Origin: CAZDDA01 sp964568045
GTDB taxonomy: Bacteria; Bipolaricaulota; Bipolaricaulia; UBA7950; UBA9294
NCBI GenBank assembly: GCA_964568045.1
Contig: CAZMOL010000003.1
Coordinates: 1 to 45,015, forward strand
Direction: 5' to 3'
DNA: 45,015 bases
Under the pieces are notes generated by a model. The model saw only the letters and a list, made by a program, of their open reading frames with translations, was not told where the DNA came from and searched no databases. Shown here in pieces: positions 14,934 to 23,880 of this stretch. The position numbers and the translations under genes are program-made. The first letter of the stretch is position 1, and each line of letters starts with the position of its first letter.

Positions 14934-16219
14934 GCCGATTGACCGTGTCCCCCAACGCAGCGTTGCGCGGGTGCGTCACCGTACCCGGCGACAAATCGAT
15001 CTCCCATCGGGCGTTGCTGCTCGGAGCGTTGGCCGAAGGATCCAGCCACATCACCGGCTTTCTCCCCTCCGGTGACTGCCGCGCCACCCTGGGCTGCCTT
15101 CGAGTACTCGGTGTCAGAATTAAAACCCACAACGCGACCACACTGACCGTGCACGGTCGTGGGCCGGGAGGCCTTGAGGCGCCGGCGGCACCGCTTGACT
15201 GCGTCCGTTCGGGGACGACGATGCGGCTGTTGACCGGCGTGTTGGCAGGACAACCGTTCACAAGCACGCTCAGAGGAGACCAGCAGCTGCTCCTCCGGCC
15301 GATGGGCCGTGTCGTCGAGCCGCTGCGTCGTATGGGAGCCAACATCGAGGACACCGCCGGTCACGCTCCCCTTATCGTGAACGGCCGCCCGCTGCACGGC
15401 ACAATCCATGAACTCAGCGTAGCCAGTGCTCAGGTGAAGAGCGCAATCCTGTTGGCCGGGCTGACCGCCGAGGGCTCAACGAGCGTTTGTCAGCCAGGAC
15501 CGGCACGTGATCACACCGAACGGATGCTCGCTGCAATGGGTGCCGACATCCGGATCTCGGGTCTCACGGTGACACTGCACCCGGCTTCGCGCCTTGCTCC
15601 CCTCTCCCTGACGATCCCCGGCGACGTCTCCTCGGCCGCGTTTCTCCTGGTCGCCGCAGCGCTTGTTCCCGACTCGGCGGTCACTGTCACTGGAGTCGGG
15701 ATCAACCCCACTCGGACCGGGTTGCTCGATGTTCTGCGCGCGATGGGAACCGATATATCCGTGAGCAACCAGCACAGCGCGTGCGGGGAAACAGTGGGCG
15801 ACGTCACGACACGTACTTCCGACCTGCGGGGAGTGACGATCGAAGGCGACACGGTGGTGCGGATGATCGACGAGTTTCCGGTCTTGGCCGTGGCGGCCAC
15901 ACAGGCACACGGCACGACCGTGGTCCGTGATGCGGCCGAGCTACGGGTAAAGGAGACCGACCGTATCGAGGCGGTGGTACAGGAATTGGGCGCCCTGGGA
16001 GCGCACATCGAGCCGCGAGAAGATGGGTTTGTGGTGGAAGGCCCCACGCCGCTTCGCGGCGGGAGGGCCCACTCCCATGGGGATCACCGGCTGGCAATGG
16101 CATTGGCCGTTGCCGGATTGGTCGCCGATGGAGACGTGATCATTCACGATGTGGATTGCGTCGAGGATTCCTTCCCCGGCTTTGTGGAGCGGATGCAGGC
16201 GATAGGAGCTAGAGTGTGA
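14930..16219 (+). CDS. aroA: 5-enolpyruvylshikimate-3-phosphate synthase
   Basis: EPSP synthase, sixth shikimate step, 429 residues; the start is GTG 14930 overlapping tyrA by GTGA. Motifs are PGDKSISHR (19-27), SGTTMR (94-99), RPMGR (123-127), SAQVK (166-170), RDHTE (193-197), NPTR (259-262), EGD, EFPVLAV and the C-terminal GDHRLAMA. The combination GDKX, SAQXK, RXHXE and NXTR is the set used to define class II EPSP synthases. The Gly of the class I NAGT-type motif is nevertheless kept (RSGTTMR), so its inhibitor sensitivity cannot be stated. Confidence 0.95.
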   Translation: MSRLTVSPNAALRGCVTVPGDKSISHRALLLGALAEGSSHITGFLPSGDCRATLGCLRVLGVRIKTHNATTLTVHGRGPGGLEAPAAPLDCVRSGTTMRLLTGVLAGQPFTSTLRGDQQLLLRPMGRVVEPLRRMGANIEDTAGHAPLIVNGRPLHGTIHELSVASAQVKSAILLAGLTAEGSTSVCQPGPARDHTERMLAAMGADIRISGLTVTLHPASRLAPLSLTIPGDVSSAAFLLVAAALVPDSAVTVTGVGINPTRTGLLDVLRAMGTDISVSNQHSACGETVGDVTTRTSDLRGVTIEGDTVVRMIDEFPVLAVAATQAHGTTVVRDAAELRVKETDRIEAVVQELGALGAHIEPREDGFVVEGPTPLRGGRAHSHGDHRLAMALAVAGLVADGDVIIHDVDCVEDSFPGFVERMQAIGARV

Positions 16220-17109
16220 TTGATGGAAAGACACAGCTTGTTGGGTTAATCGGCTGGCCTGTGGCGCACAGCCTGTCCCCGGTGATGCACAACGCCGCGT
16301 TCGACGCCCTTGGACTCAACTGGCGCTACGTTCCTCTACCCGTACCGCCGGACCGGCTTGAAACATCCGTGCGCGGTCTGGCCGCATTGGGCTTCCGGGG
16401 GGTCAACGTCACCGTGCCACATAAGCAGGCCGCAATACCCCTGCTTGATTCCGTGGCTCCCGACGCTTCTTTATTTGGGGCGGTCAATACGCTCGTGATC
16501 GATCGTGCCCAAAGTGGGGAAGTGACGATCAGTGGCTACAACACAGATCACAGAGGCTTTGTCACATCGCTGCGGCAGAGCGGCTTCGACCCTGAAGGGA
16601 AAAAGGCCGTCGTTTTGGGCGCTGGTGGTGGAGGACGCGCGGTGGTCTTCGGCCTGCTTGAGGCAGAGGCTGTGGAGATTGTGGTGCTCGACAGTGACCC
16701 TGAGAAGGCGCAGGCGCTCATCGATGATTTGTGCGGTCAAGAGTCGCGCCGACTGCGCACGAGACCGCTGACGCAAGAGGCGTTGTTCGAATCCACCCAC
16801 GCTGCTGACCTGTTTGTTCACGCGACTCCCGTCGGGATGTGGCCTCACACCGAGGGATGCATCTGGCCCGAGGAGCTGCCTTTCCCTGCCCATCTCATCG
16901 CTTTTGACCTCGTCTATAACCCGTTGCAAACGAACTTCCTGCGGCGTGCCCGGGAGGCAGGAGCGCCTACGATTGACGGACTGGGCATGCTGGTGGCCCA
17001 GGGAGCACTGTCGTTTGAGCTGTGGACAGGAGAAACGGCGCCGATTGAGGTCATGCGCACCGCCGGCGAACGGGCACTTCAAGAAAGATCTCACCAGGAG
17101 CGCCCATGA
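16216..17109 (+). CDS. aroE: Shikimate dehydrogenase
   Basis: NADP-dependent reduction of 3-dehydroshikimate, 297 residues, GTG start overlapping aroA. The shikimate-binding SLSPVMHNAAF, the catalytic-Lys motif NVTVPHK, GAVNT, GYNTDHRGF, the Rossmann GAGGGGRAVV, NATPVGM-like HATPVGM and DLVYNP are all present, with the C-terminal GLGMLVAQGALSFELWTG. Its stop codon overlaps the ATG of the trp leader peptide (ATGA), so translation of the leader is coupled to aroE. Confidence 0.95.
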   Translation: MIDGKTQLVGLIGWPVAHSLSPVMHNAAFDALGLNWRYVPLPVPPDRLETSVRGLAALGFRGVNVTVPHKQAAIPLLDSVAPDASLFGAVNTLVIDRAQSGEVTISGYNTDHRGFVTSLRQSGFDPEGKKAVVLGAGGGGRAVVFGLLEAEAVEIVVLDSDPEKAQALIDDLCGQESRRLRTRPLTQEALFESTHAADLFVHATPVGMWPHTEGCIWPEELPFPAHLIAFDLVYNPLQTNFLRRAREAGAPTIDGLGMLVAQGALSFELWTGETAPIEVMRTAGERALQERSHQERP

Positions 17110-17183
17110 GATACCGAGTATCGGTCACGTATATCGTAGCATTCGTGGCTTGGCAATCATCCCTGTGGTGGCGTGGCTTCTAG
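17106..17183 (+). CDS. trpL: Trp leader peptide (25 residues) between aroE and trpE
   Basis: An open frame ATG 17106 to TAG 17181-17183 encodes a 25-residue peptide ending AWQSSLWWRGF. Trp is at codons 16, 21 and 22, three in the last ten residues, with no other recognisable feature. It fills the only sizeable gap in the operon (126 bases before trpE) and starts in an ATGA overlap with aroE. I therefore call it a Trp-sensing leader peptide by analogy with trpL elements. Its own binding site is weak (AGGAG, 8 bases upstream, inside aroE). Confidence 0.8.
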   Translation: MRYRVSVTYIVAFVAWQSSLWWRGF

Positions 17184-17230
17184 CTACGTCCTTAGTAGTT
17201 CAGCTGCCACCACCAAATTGCTCAGGAGGT
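17165..17230 (+). promoter_or_regulatory. Trp attenuation stem upstream of the trpE ribosome binding site
   Basis: GTGGTGGC (17165-17172), which includes both adjacent Trp codons (TGG TGG, 17166-17171), pairs perfectly with GCCACCAC (17206-17213). The distal strand ends 10 bases before the trpE Shine-Dalgarno AGGAGGT (17224-17230). A ribosome paused on or reading these codons melts the stem. No T-tract follows, so this is not a classical intrinsic terminator; control at the level of trpE translation, or Rho access, is more likely. This is hand-folded. Confidence 0.6.
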
Positions 17231-17235
17231 CAACC

Positions 17236-18777
17236 ATGTATTACCCCACAGTGGATGAAATGAAAGAACTGGCCGAGAAAGGGAATCTGATCCCAGTCTA
17301 CAGAGAAATGCCCGCGGATCTGGATACACCTGTCTCGGTGTACCTCAAGCTGCGACAGGAGAGCCCGTCGTTCTTGCTCGAGAGCGTGGAAAAGGGCGAG
17401 CAGCTTGGCCGCTATTCGTTCCTCGGCGTCGAGCCGGCCGGAGTTCTCACTGCCTCTTCCGGGAAGGTCACTTGGAAAGCAGGTGATTCCGTCAGACAGC
17501 TCGATCCGCCCGGCGGTGATCCCCTGTCAGCAATGAAGCAGCTTCTCGCGCAGTACCGACCGGTACCGGTGGAGGGGTTGCCCGGATTCTGCGGAGGGTT
17601 CGTCGGCTACTTGAGCTACGACGCTGTTCGCTTCTTTGAACGGGCGCCGCTTGCTCCCCAATCGGATCTGGATCTTCCCGATGCCGTTTTCATGTTGGCC
17701 GATAGCCTGGTCATATACGATCACGTCAAGCACCGTTCACTGGTAGTGGTCAATGCGCACGTTGACGGCGACGTGGAAGCAGCCTACGAGGAAGCGACGA
17801 GCAAGATCGCGTCGATCATCGCACGGTTGGGGCATGCGCTGCCGACGGCCTCTAAGCGCAGTGATAAGAAGGCGCCCAGTAGCGATACAAAGTGGAGGAC
17901 CAACTGCGATCAAGAACGTTTCGAGGCGGCGGTACTCAGGGCAAAGGAGTACATCGTCGCCGGCGATATCTTCCAGGTGGTTCCCTCACAGCGGCTCACT
18001 CATCGCACGACCGTCGATCCGTTCGCCATCTATCGGAGCCTGCGCATGCTGAACCCTTCTCCCTACATGTTCTATCTCGATCTTCCGGGCCAGTTGCGCG
18101 TGATCGGCTCCTCGCCCGAGATGCTCGTCCGGTTGACGGGCCGGCTGGCGGAGGTGAGACCGATCGCCGGCACTCGGCCACGGGGTGCGACCCACAGCGA
18201 GGATGAGGCGCTGGCCGAGGAACTGCTAGCCGACCCCAAGGAACGTGCCGAGCACGTCATGCTGGTCGACCTGGGGAGAAACGACCTGGGCCGCGTCTGT
18301 CGGTACGGATCGGTGTGTGTCCCTGAGATGATGGTCATCGAGCGCTACTCGCACGTCATGCACATCGTCTCCGGCGTGCAAGGCGAGCTTGATCCCGATG
18401 TTGACGCATTTGACCTCATGCGCGCGGTGTTTCCCGCAGGAACTGTCTCTGGAGCACCGAAGGTGCGAGCGATGGAGATCATCGCCGAATTGGAGGGCGA
18501 ACGGCGAGGGCCGTACGCAGGAGGGGTCGGCTACTTCAGCTACTCGGGAGACATGGATACCTGCATCACCATTCGTACTATCGTGATGCAGGGTGATGCG
18601 GTTCACGTCCAGGCCGGAGCCGGCATCGTCGCCGATTCCGATCCCACGCGCGAATACCACGAAACGCTGCACAAAGCGGAGGCATTGGCCGAGGCGGTAC
18701 GTGTTGCGGAGAGAGACGAGATCGCGTTGGAAGCAGGCACGAAACACAAAGCGCACGCAAAAGGTGGTGCCGCATGA
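17236..18777 (+). CDS. trpE: Anthranilate synthase component I
   Basis: It converts chorismate to anthranilate with TrpG. ATG 17236 follows AGGAGGT with five bases of spacing; 513 residues. The N-terminal Trp-binding motif LLES (context SPSFLLESVEKGEQLGRYSF) indicates feedback inhibition by Trp. Catalytic-domain motifs include AGDIFQVVPSQR, NPSPYMFYLD, GSSPEMLV, RPIAGTRPRG, LVDLGRNDLGR, VFPAGTVSGAPKVRAMEII and the C-terminal GAGIVADSDP. It starts the trp block inside the aro operon and overlaps trpG by ATGA. Confidence 0.96.
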   Translation: MYYPTVDEMKELAEKGNLIPVYREMPADLDTPVSVYLKLRQESPSFLLESVEKGEQLGRYSFLGVEPAGVLTASSGKVTWKAGDSVRQLDPPGGDPLSAMKQLLAQYRPVPVEGLPGFCGGFVGYLSYDAVRFFERAPLAPQSDLDLPDAVFMLADSLVIYDHVKHRSLVVVNAHVDGDVEAAYEEATSKIASIIARLGHALPTASKRSDKKAPSSDTKWRTNCDQERFEAAVLRAKEYIVAGDIFQVVPSQRLTHRTTVDPFAIYRSLRMLNPSPYMFYLDLPGQLRVIGSSPEMLVRLTGRLAEVRPIAGTRPRGATHSEDEALAEELLADPKERAEHVMLVDLGRNDLGRVCRYGSVCVPEMMVIERYSHVMHIVSGVQGELDPDVDAFDLMRAVFPAGTVSGAPKVRAMEIIAELEGERRGPYAGGVGYFSYSGDMDTCITIRTIVMQGDAVHVQAGAGIVADSDPTREYHETLHKAEALAEAVRVAERDEIALEAGTKHKAHAKGGAA

Positions 18778-19370
18778 TCGTCGTCATCGACAATTACGAT
18801 TCTTTCACCTACAACTTGGTGCAGTACTTGGGTGAGTTGGGCGCTGAGGTCACGGTCCATCGCAACGACCGGGTAACCATCGATGAATTGGAGACCCTTG
18901 ATCCATCTCACATCGTCATCTCGCCCGGCCCGGGCCGTCCGGAAGACAGCGGTATCTCGCCTGAGGTGATCCGTCACTTCTACAAGGCAGTCCCAATCCT
19001 TGGTGTGTGTTTGGGTCACCAAGCGATCGCGTACGCTTTCGACGGAACCGTCGGCCAGGCACCCACGTTGATGCACGGTAAGACCTCAAAGATCTACCAC
19101 GCCTCGCAGGGGCTCTTCGCGAGTTTCCCCAGTCCGTTCACCGCCACCCGCTATCACTCCCTCATTGTGGAGGAGCCGTTACCAGCGGAGCTTGAAGTGA
19201 CCGCATTCACTACAGCGGGTGAGGTAATGGCGTTGCAGCACCGCCAGCTTCCCGTGTACGGTGTTCAGTTTCATCCTGAATCGATTCTGTCTCCCGACGG
19301 CAAACGACTCTTGAGCCATTTCCTCGCTGCAACCTGCAGTGAACAGAAGGAGTCGGCTTATGGACATTAG
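18774..19370 (+). CDS. trpG: Anthranilate synthase component II (glutamine amidotransferase)
   Basis: This 198-residue class I glutamine amidotransferase supplies ammonia to TrpE. The catalytic triad is visible: nucleophile Cys79 (GVCLGHQ), and His167 and Glu169 (GVQFHPES), with the oxyanion strand SPGPGRP. It is unfused to trpD, unlike some bacteria. Because a separate pabA was not seen here, it could also serve para-aminobenzoate synthesis; this is inference only. The start overlaps trpE, and the end overlaps trpD by 11 bases. Confidence 0.95.
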   Translation: MIVVIDNYDSFTYNLVQYLGELGAEVTVHRNDRVTIDELETLDPSHIVISPGPGRPEDSGISPEVIRHFYKAVPILGVCLGHQAIAYAFDGTVGQAPTLMHGKTSKIYHASQGLFASFPSPFTATRYHSLIVEEPLPAELEVTAFTTAGEVMALQHRQLPVYGVQFHPESILSPDGKRLLSHFLAATCSEQKESAYGH

Positions 19371-20388
19371 AAAAGCACTTGCTCTGCTCATCGAAGGACA
19401 GAATCTGTCTGGGGCCGATGCGGAAGCAGTGATGGAGCAGATCATGACCGGGCAGGCGACCCCCGCTCAAATCGGTGGGCTGTTAACTGCGCTGCGAGCA
19501 AAGAAAGAGACCACAGAAGAGATCACCGGGTTTGCCCGCGCGATGCGACGCAATGCAGTCGCCGTATCGTCACATCGCACCCCGTTGGTCGATGTCTGCG
19601 GCACCGGAGGCGATGGTAGCGGCACGTTCAACATCTCCACTGCTGCCGCTCTTGTCATCGCCGGGGCGGGCCTGGCAGTGGCCAAGCACGGAAATCGTTC
19701 AGTATCCAGCAAGTGCGGAAGTGCGGACGTACTGGAGGCACTGGGAGTTCATTTGACCCTCGCACCGAAGGTCATCGGCGCCTGTATCGATGAGGTAGGA
19801 ATCGGTTTTCTCTACGCGCCGCAGCTCCATCCGGCGATGAAGCACGCCATCGGCCCGCGGCGGGAGATGGGGATACGCACAGTGTTCAACATACTGGGGC
19901 CGCTCACCAATCCGGCCGGAGCGCGCGTGCAGGTGCTCGGGGTATACGACGCCGCACTTACTGAGGTGATGGCACAGGTGCTGCACGCGCTGGGGTGCGA
20001 GGCTGCGTTCGTCGTGCACGGGGGCGGTGGGTTGGACGAGCTGTCAACCATAGGACCGAACAAGATGACCCAGCTGCGTGCCGGAGAGATCCGCACCTTT
20101 ACGTTGGACCCTCAATCCCTTGGATTGCCGCAGGCCACGCTGTCCGATCTGAGGGGAGACGACGCCGGGTCGAACGCCGCCATCATCGGGGACATCCTGA
20201 CCGGTACTCCAGGCCCGAGGAGGGACGTGGTGTTGCTCAATGCCGCCGCCTGTCTGGTTGCAGGCAAGAAAGCAGCCGACCTTGCCGCTGGTTTGACCCT
20301 GGCGGCGGAAAGCATCGACTCGGGAGCGGCAAGAGCCACACTCGACGCTCTGATCGCCTTTTCCAGGAAACGAGGGAGTGCGGCATGA
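19360..20388 (+). CDS. trpD: Anthranilate phosphoribosyltransferase
   Basis: It transfers phosphoribose from PRPP to anthranilate, 342 residues. I chose ATG 19360, which has AAGGAG seven bases upstream, inside the end of trpG; an ATG seven codons earlier is less well placed. The PRPP-binding CGTGGDGSGTFNIST, KHGNRSVSSKCGSADVLEALG, the metal/diphosphate region and the RTVFNILGPLTNPA and VHGGGGLDE motifs are all present. Confidence 0.95.
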   Translation: MDIRKALALLIEGQNLSGADAEAVMEQIMTGQATPAQIGGLLTALRAKKETTEEITGFARAMRRNAVAVSSHRTPLVDVCGTGGDGSGTFNISTAAALVIAGAGLAVAKHGNRSVSSKCGSADVLEALGVHLTLAPKVIGACIDEVGIGFLYAPQLHPAMKHAIGPRREMGIRTVFNILGPLTNPAGARVQVLGVYDAALTEVMAQVLHALGCEAAFVVHGGGGLDELSTIGPNKMTQLRAGEIRTFTLDPQSLGLPQATLSDLRGDDAGSNAAIIGDILTGTPGPRRDVVLLNAAACLVAGKKAADLAAGLTLAAESIDSGAARATLDALIAFSRKRGSAA

Positions 20389-21182
20389 TCCTCGATGAAA
20401 TCCTGGACCACAAGCAAGCAGAAGTGGCGCTGGCGCGTCAGCAGGTCTCACTGCAGGTACTGAAAGGCCGGACAGCGGCTCAGACCCCCGCGCTCGACTT
20501 CGCCGCTGCCGCGCGGGGGAATGGGGTCTGCCTGATCGCAGAAGTGAAGAAGGCGTCTCCCTCCAAAGGGGTGATGTGCGCTGAGCTGGACCCCGTGGCT
20601 ATCGCCCTCACCTACGCGTCGCACGGAGCGGCTGCCATCTCCGTGCTCACCGACCTGCGTTTCTTCCAAGGCAACCTTCAAAGCCTAACCGCAATTAAGG
20701 AAGCGCTTCAGAAGGAGGGCCGGGTGGTCCCACTATTGCGCAAGGACTTCATCATCGACCCGTATCAGGTCTACGAAAGCCGTGCCGCCGGCGCTGATGC
20801 CCTGCTTCTCATCGCAGCCGCACTCGCCGACGAAGTGCTTGCCGAGCTGCTGGCGTTGACACACAATCTGGGAATGACTGCTCTGGTGGAGGTTCACGAC
20901 GAACAGGAGGTCGGACGAGTGCTCCCACTTCGACCACGCGTTGTGGGGATCAACAACCGCGATCTGTGTGACTTCAGTGTCGACCTAGCCCGCTTTGAAC
21001 GACTCCGCTCCCAACTTCCAGACGATGTCACCGCCGTGGCGGAAAGCGGCATTCAGACTGCCGCCGACGTTCGCCGGTTGGCGAGGATGGGCGCTGATGC
21101 CGTGCTGGTCGGTGAGGCGCTGGTAACGGCACCTGACGTTGGAACAAAGGTTCGGGAACTCGTAGCGGGCGGAGTGTCATGA
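20385..21182 (+). CDS. trpC: Indole-3-glycerol-phosphate synthase
   Basis: It closes the indole ring, converting CdRP to indole-3-glycerol phosphate, 265 residues. ATG 20385 overlaps the trpD stop (ATGA). Barrel motifs are IAEVKKASPSKG with the catalytic Lys, SVLTDLRFFQGNLQ, LLRKDFIIDPYQVYE, ADALLLIAA, VEVHDEQE, GINNRDL and AESGIQT..D. It is unfused to trpF here because trpF is joined to trpB instead. Confidence 0.95.
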   Translation: MILDEILDHKQAEVALARQQVSLQVLKGRTAAQTPALDFAAAARGNGVCLIAEVKKASPSKGVMCAELDPVAIALTYASHGAAAISVLTDLRFFQGNLQSLTAIKEALQKEGRVVPLLRKDFIIDPYQVYESRAAGADALLLIAAALADEVLAELLALTHNLGMTALVEVHDEQEVGRVLPLRPRVVGINNRDLCDFSVDLARFERLRSQLPDDVTAVAESGIQTAADVRRLARMGADAVLVGEALVTAPDVGTKVRELVAGGVS

Positions 21183-23026
21183 TCCGGGTGAAGATCTGTG
21201 GAATCACGAACCCAGAGGATGCCCTGGCCGCTGCGGGAGCAGGAGCAGACCTGCTTGGCTTCGTGTTCCATCCACCCAGTCCGCGCTGCGTGGAACCCGT
21301 CCGCGCCGGAGAGGTCATCGATGTCGTCCGTCACGCCTTTCCCACTGTGGGCTTCGTCGGGGTGTTTGTAGATGAGACATTGGGAAACGTGCAGCAGACC
21401 GTATCCCATTGTGGGCTTGACTACGTGCAGCTCCACGGCAGTGAACCCCCGGAGATGATAGACGCCCTGATGGATCGTGGCACAAAGGTCATCAAGGCTT
21501 TCCGCGTCCGTGATAGGGCCTCTCTGTCCGGGATCGAGCGCTACCGTGCGACGGTCTATCTCCTCGATGCCTTTGTTCCCGAGCAGATGGGTGGAACCGG
21601 ACGCAGTTTCGACTGGACGCTGGCTGCAGAAGCGAAGGAATACGGGCCGATCCTGTTGGCCGGCGGGTTGACTCCAGAAAACGTGCACCGGGCGATCTGC
21701 GCCGTCCACCCTTGGGGGGTGGATGTCTCAACCGGCATCGAGACAACACCGGGGCGCAAGGATCACGCTCGACTGCGGCATTTCATCGCAGCAGCAGAGG
21801 GCCTCGCTCCTGCGAAGAAGCAGACGCCACAACGAGGCCCCGATGCCCGCGGCTATTTCGGAGCCTTCGGCGGAAAGTTCGTCCCGGAAACGCTGATGCC
21901 CGCCCTCGAGGAACTGGAGCGCGCGTACCACGAGGCCCGTTCGAATTCAGCGTTCCAAAACGAACTGGAGAGCCTGCTGCGGCAGTACGCGGGTAGGCCG
22001 ACGCCACTGTATCTTGCCAAGAGACTTACCGCCCACTGCGGAGGGGCACGAATGTATCTCAAGCGGGAGGACCTCGCCCACACCGGCGCCCACAAGATCA
22101 ACAACACTTTGGGCCAGGCACTCTTGGCCCAACGGATGGGAAAACACCGATTGGTCGCGGAAACCGGTGCCGGCCAACACGGGGTCGCTACTGCCACGGC
22201 TGCGGCCCTACTGGACATGGAGTGCATCGTATATATGGGTACCCAAGACATGGCCCGTCAGGCTCCCAATGTCGAACGCATGCGGCTGTTGGGCGCCGAC
22301 GTGCGTCGGGTGAACACGGGCAGCCGCACCCTCAAAGACGCGATCAACGAGGCCATCCGCGACTGGGTAACCAACGTGCGATCGACCTACTACCTGCTGG
22401 GCTCCGTCCTGGGACCGCACCCGTATCCCATGATCGTGCGCGACTTCCAGACCGTCATCGGCGAGGAGGTCCGCGAACAGATCCTGGCTGCAGAAGGGCG
22501 CTTGCCCGATTGCTTGGTTGCGTGCGTCGGCGGCGGATCAAACGCCATTGGGATCTTCTATCCCTTCTTGGGCGATGCGGTGGCAATGGTGGGTGTGGAG
22601 GCCGGTGGCCGCGGAATCGAAACCGGGGAGCATGCGGCGCGGTTCTCCGACCCCGACACAGGGCGCATCGGCGTGCTACACGGAACCCGTTCCTACGTGC
22701 TGCAAGACAACGACGGACAAATCCTGACCACCCATTCTGTCTCCGCTGGGCTTGACTATCCGGCAGTCGGTCCTGAGCTCAGCCACCTGAGAGACTCGGC
22801 CCGGGTGGAGTACACCACCGCCTCCGACGAAGAGGCACTCGATGCGTTTGACCTTCTCTGCAGGATGGAAGGGATCATCCCAGCCCTGGAATCGGCGCAC
22901 GCCCTGGCCGAGGCCGTAAAACGGGCCTCCAAGATGTCGTCTCGTCACATCATCATCGTGAACCTGTCGGGAAGAGGGGACAAGGATCTCGACACCGTGA
23001 CCGAGATAAGGAAGGCGGCTCAATGA
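21179..23026 (+). CDS. trpFB: Fused phosphoribosylanthranilate isomerase - tryptophan synthase beta
   Basis: This is a single 615-residue frame. Residues 1 to about 208 are TrpF: catalytic Cys7 in VKICGIT, catalytic Asp130 in YLLDAF, and GVDVSTGIE. A linker of about 15 residues (LAPAKKQTPQRG) follows. Residues of about 222-615 are TrpB: GGKFVPETLM, KREDL, PLP Lys306 in HKINNT, ETGAGQHGVA, phosphate-binding GGGSNA (451-456), and the C-terminal S.H. The order F-B is collinear with separate trpF-trpB genes, so it most simply arose by loss of a stop. It overlaps trpC and trpA, so the beta subunit partner TrpA is made next to it. The sequence is unbroken and looks functional in both halves. Confidence 0.95.
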   Translation: MIRVKICGITNPEDALAAAGAGADLLGFVFHPPSPRCVEPVRAGEVIDVVRHAFPTVGFVGVFVDETLGNVQQTVSHCGLDYVQLHGSEPPEMIDALMDRGTKVIKAFRVRDRASLSGIERYRATVYLLDAFVPEQMGGTGRSFDWTLAAEAKEYGPILLAGGLTPENVHRAICAVHPWGVDVSTGIETTPGRKDHARLRHFIAAAEGLAPAKKQTPQRGPDARGYFGAFGGKFVPETLMPALEELERAYHEARSNSAFQNELESLLRQYAGRPTPLYLAKRLTAHCGGARMYLKREDLAHTGAHKINNTLGQALLAQRMGKHRLVAETGAGQHGVATATAAALLDMECIVYMGTQDMARQAPNVERMRLLGADVRRVNTGSRTLKDAINEAIRDWVTNVRSTYYLLGSVLGPHPYPMIVRDFQTVIGEEVREQILAAEGRLPDCLVACVGGGSNAIGIFYPFLGDAVAMVGVEAGGRGIETGEHAARFSDPDTGRIGVLHGTRSYVLQDNDGQILTTHSVSAGLDYPAVGPELSHLRDSARVEYTTASDEEALDAFDLLCRMEGIIPALESAHALAEAVKRASKMSSRHIIIVNLSGRGDKDLDTVTEIRKAAQ

Positions 23027-23880
23027 CTGCTACAAGCGGCATTCAACGAATCGCTGCTGCGTTTGAGCGGGCGCGAACTGAAGAACGTGCGGCTCTGATT
23101 CCGTATGTGGCCCTGGGCCATCCTACACCGGAGATGTCGCTCAAGCTGGCCGCGGCGGCTATCGAAGGTGGAGCTGACTTGCTGGAACTCGGCGTGCCCT
23201 TCTCTGACCCCCTGGCCGATGGCCCTGTCATCCAGCGCGCTACACAAACGGCCCTGCAACAGGGCGTCACGGTACTCCGTTGTTTAGAGTTGGCACAGAC
23301 GCTACGGCAGCGAAAGCCCGAGATTCCCCTCATCTTCATGGGGTACTACAATCCCATTCTTACCTACGGCGAAGACGCCTTCTGCCGCGCCTGCGATGTG
23401 GCGGGAGTGGACGGCCTGATCGTACCGGATCTGCCACCGGAAGAAGGAGAAGAGCTGGAAGCCGCGTGTCAGGTTCATGGCCTGGCGCTTGTCTACCTGT
23501 TGTCCCCAACCAGCACTCCGCAGCGCGTTCACCTCGTTACGCAGCACTCTCAGGGGTTCGTTTACCTCGTATCGCTGGCGGGGGTCACCGGACCCCGAGA
23601 TCGTTTACCCGCCGATCTACCCGCGTTTGTGAAGCAAGTGCGGATGGCAACGGACAAACCCCTGGCAGTTGGCTTTGGGATCGCCTCTGCCCAACAAGCC
23701 GGGCGGGTCGCCGCCCTAGCAGACGGCGTCATCGTTGGCAGTGCGTTGGTTCGCCTGGCTGAAGAGGTAAGTGCTGAATCCAAGGTAAGATCCTTCGTGG
23801 CCGGCTTGCGCCAGGCAATGACCACCCCAAAGGTCAGCCTCGGTTCCAGCCGTGATGAGCAATCGAGGAGGAAGACCTGA
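23023..23880 (+). CDS. trpA: Tryptophan synthase alpha subunit
   Basis: It cleaves indole-3-glycerol phosphate and channels indole to TrpB, 285 residues. Catalytic Glu55 (LLELGVPFSDP) and Asp66 (PLADGP), GYYNP, GLIVPDLPPEE and the phosphate site GFGI...A....VIVGSALV are seen. The C-terminal about 20 residues (SLGSSRDEQSRRKT) are extra and polar. The start overlaps trpFB by ATGA; the stop overlaps aroC by one base (TGATG). Confidence 0.95.
   Translation: MTATSGIQRIAAAFERARTEERAALIPYVALGHPTPEMSLKLAAAAIEGGADLLELGVPFSDPLADGPVIQRATQTALQQGVTVLRCLELAQTLRQRKPEIPLIFMGYYNPILTYGEDAFCRACDVAGVDGLIVPDLPPEEGEELEAACQVHGLALVYLLSPTSTPQRVHLVTQHSQGFVYLVSLAGVTGPRDRLPADLPAFVKQVRMATDKPLAVGFGIASAQQAGRVAALADGVIVGSALVRLAEEVSAESKVRSFVAGLRQAMTTPKVSLGSSRDEQSRRKT

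Noticed and set aside
14930..16219. Inhibitor-tolerant EPSP synthase
   Set aside because: Class II motifs are present, but the Gly of the SGTTMR segment is kept, so tolerance cannot be claimed from sequence.
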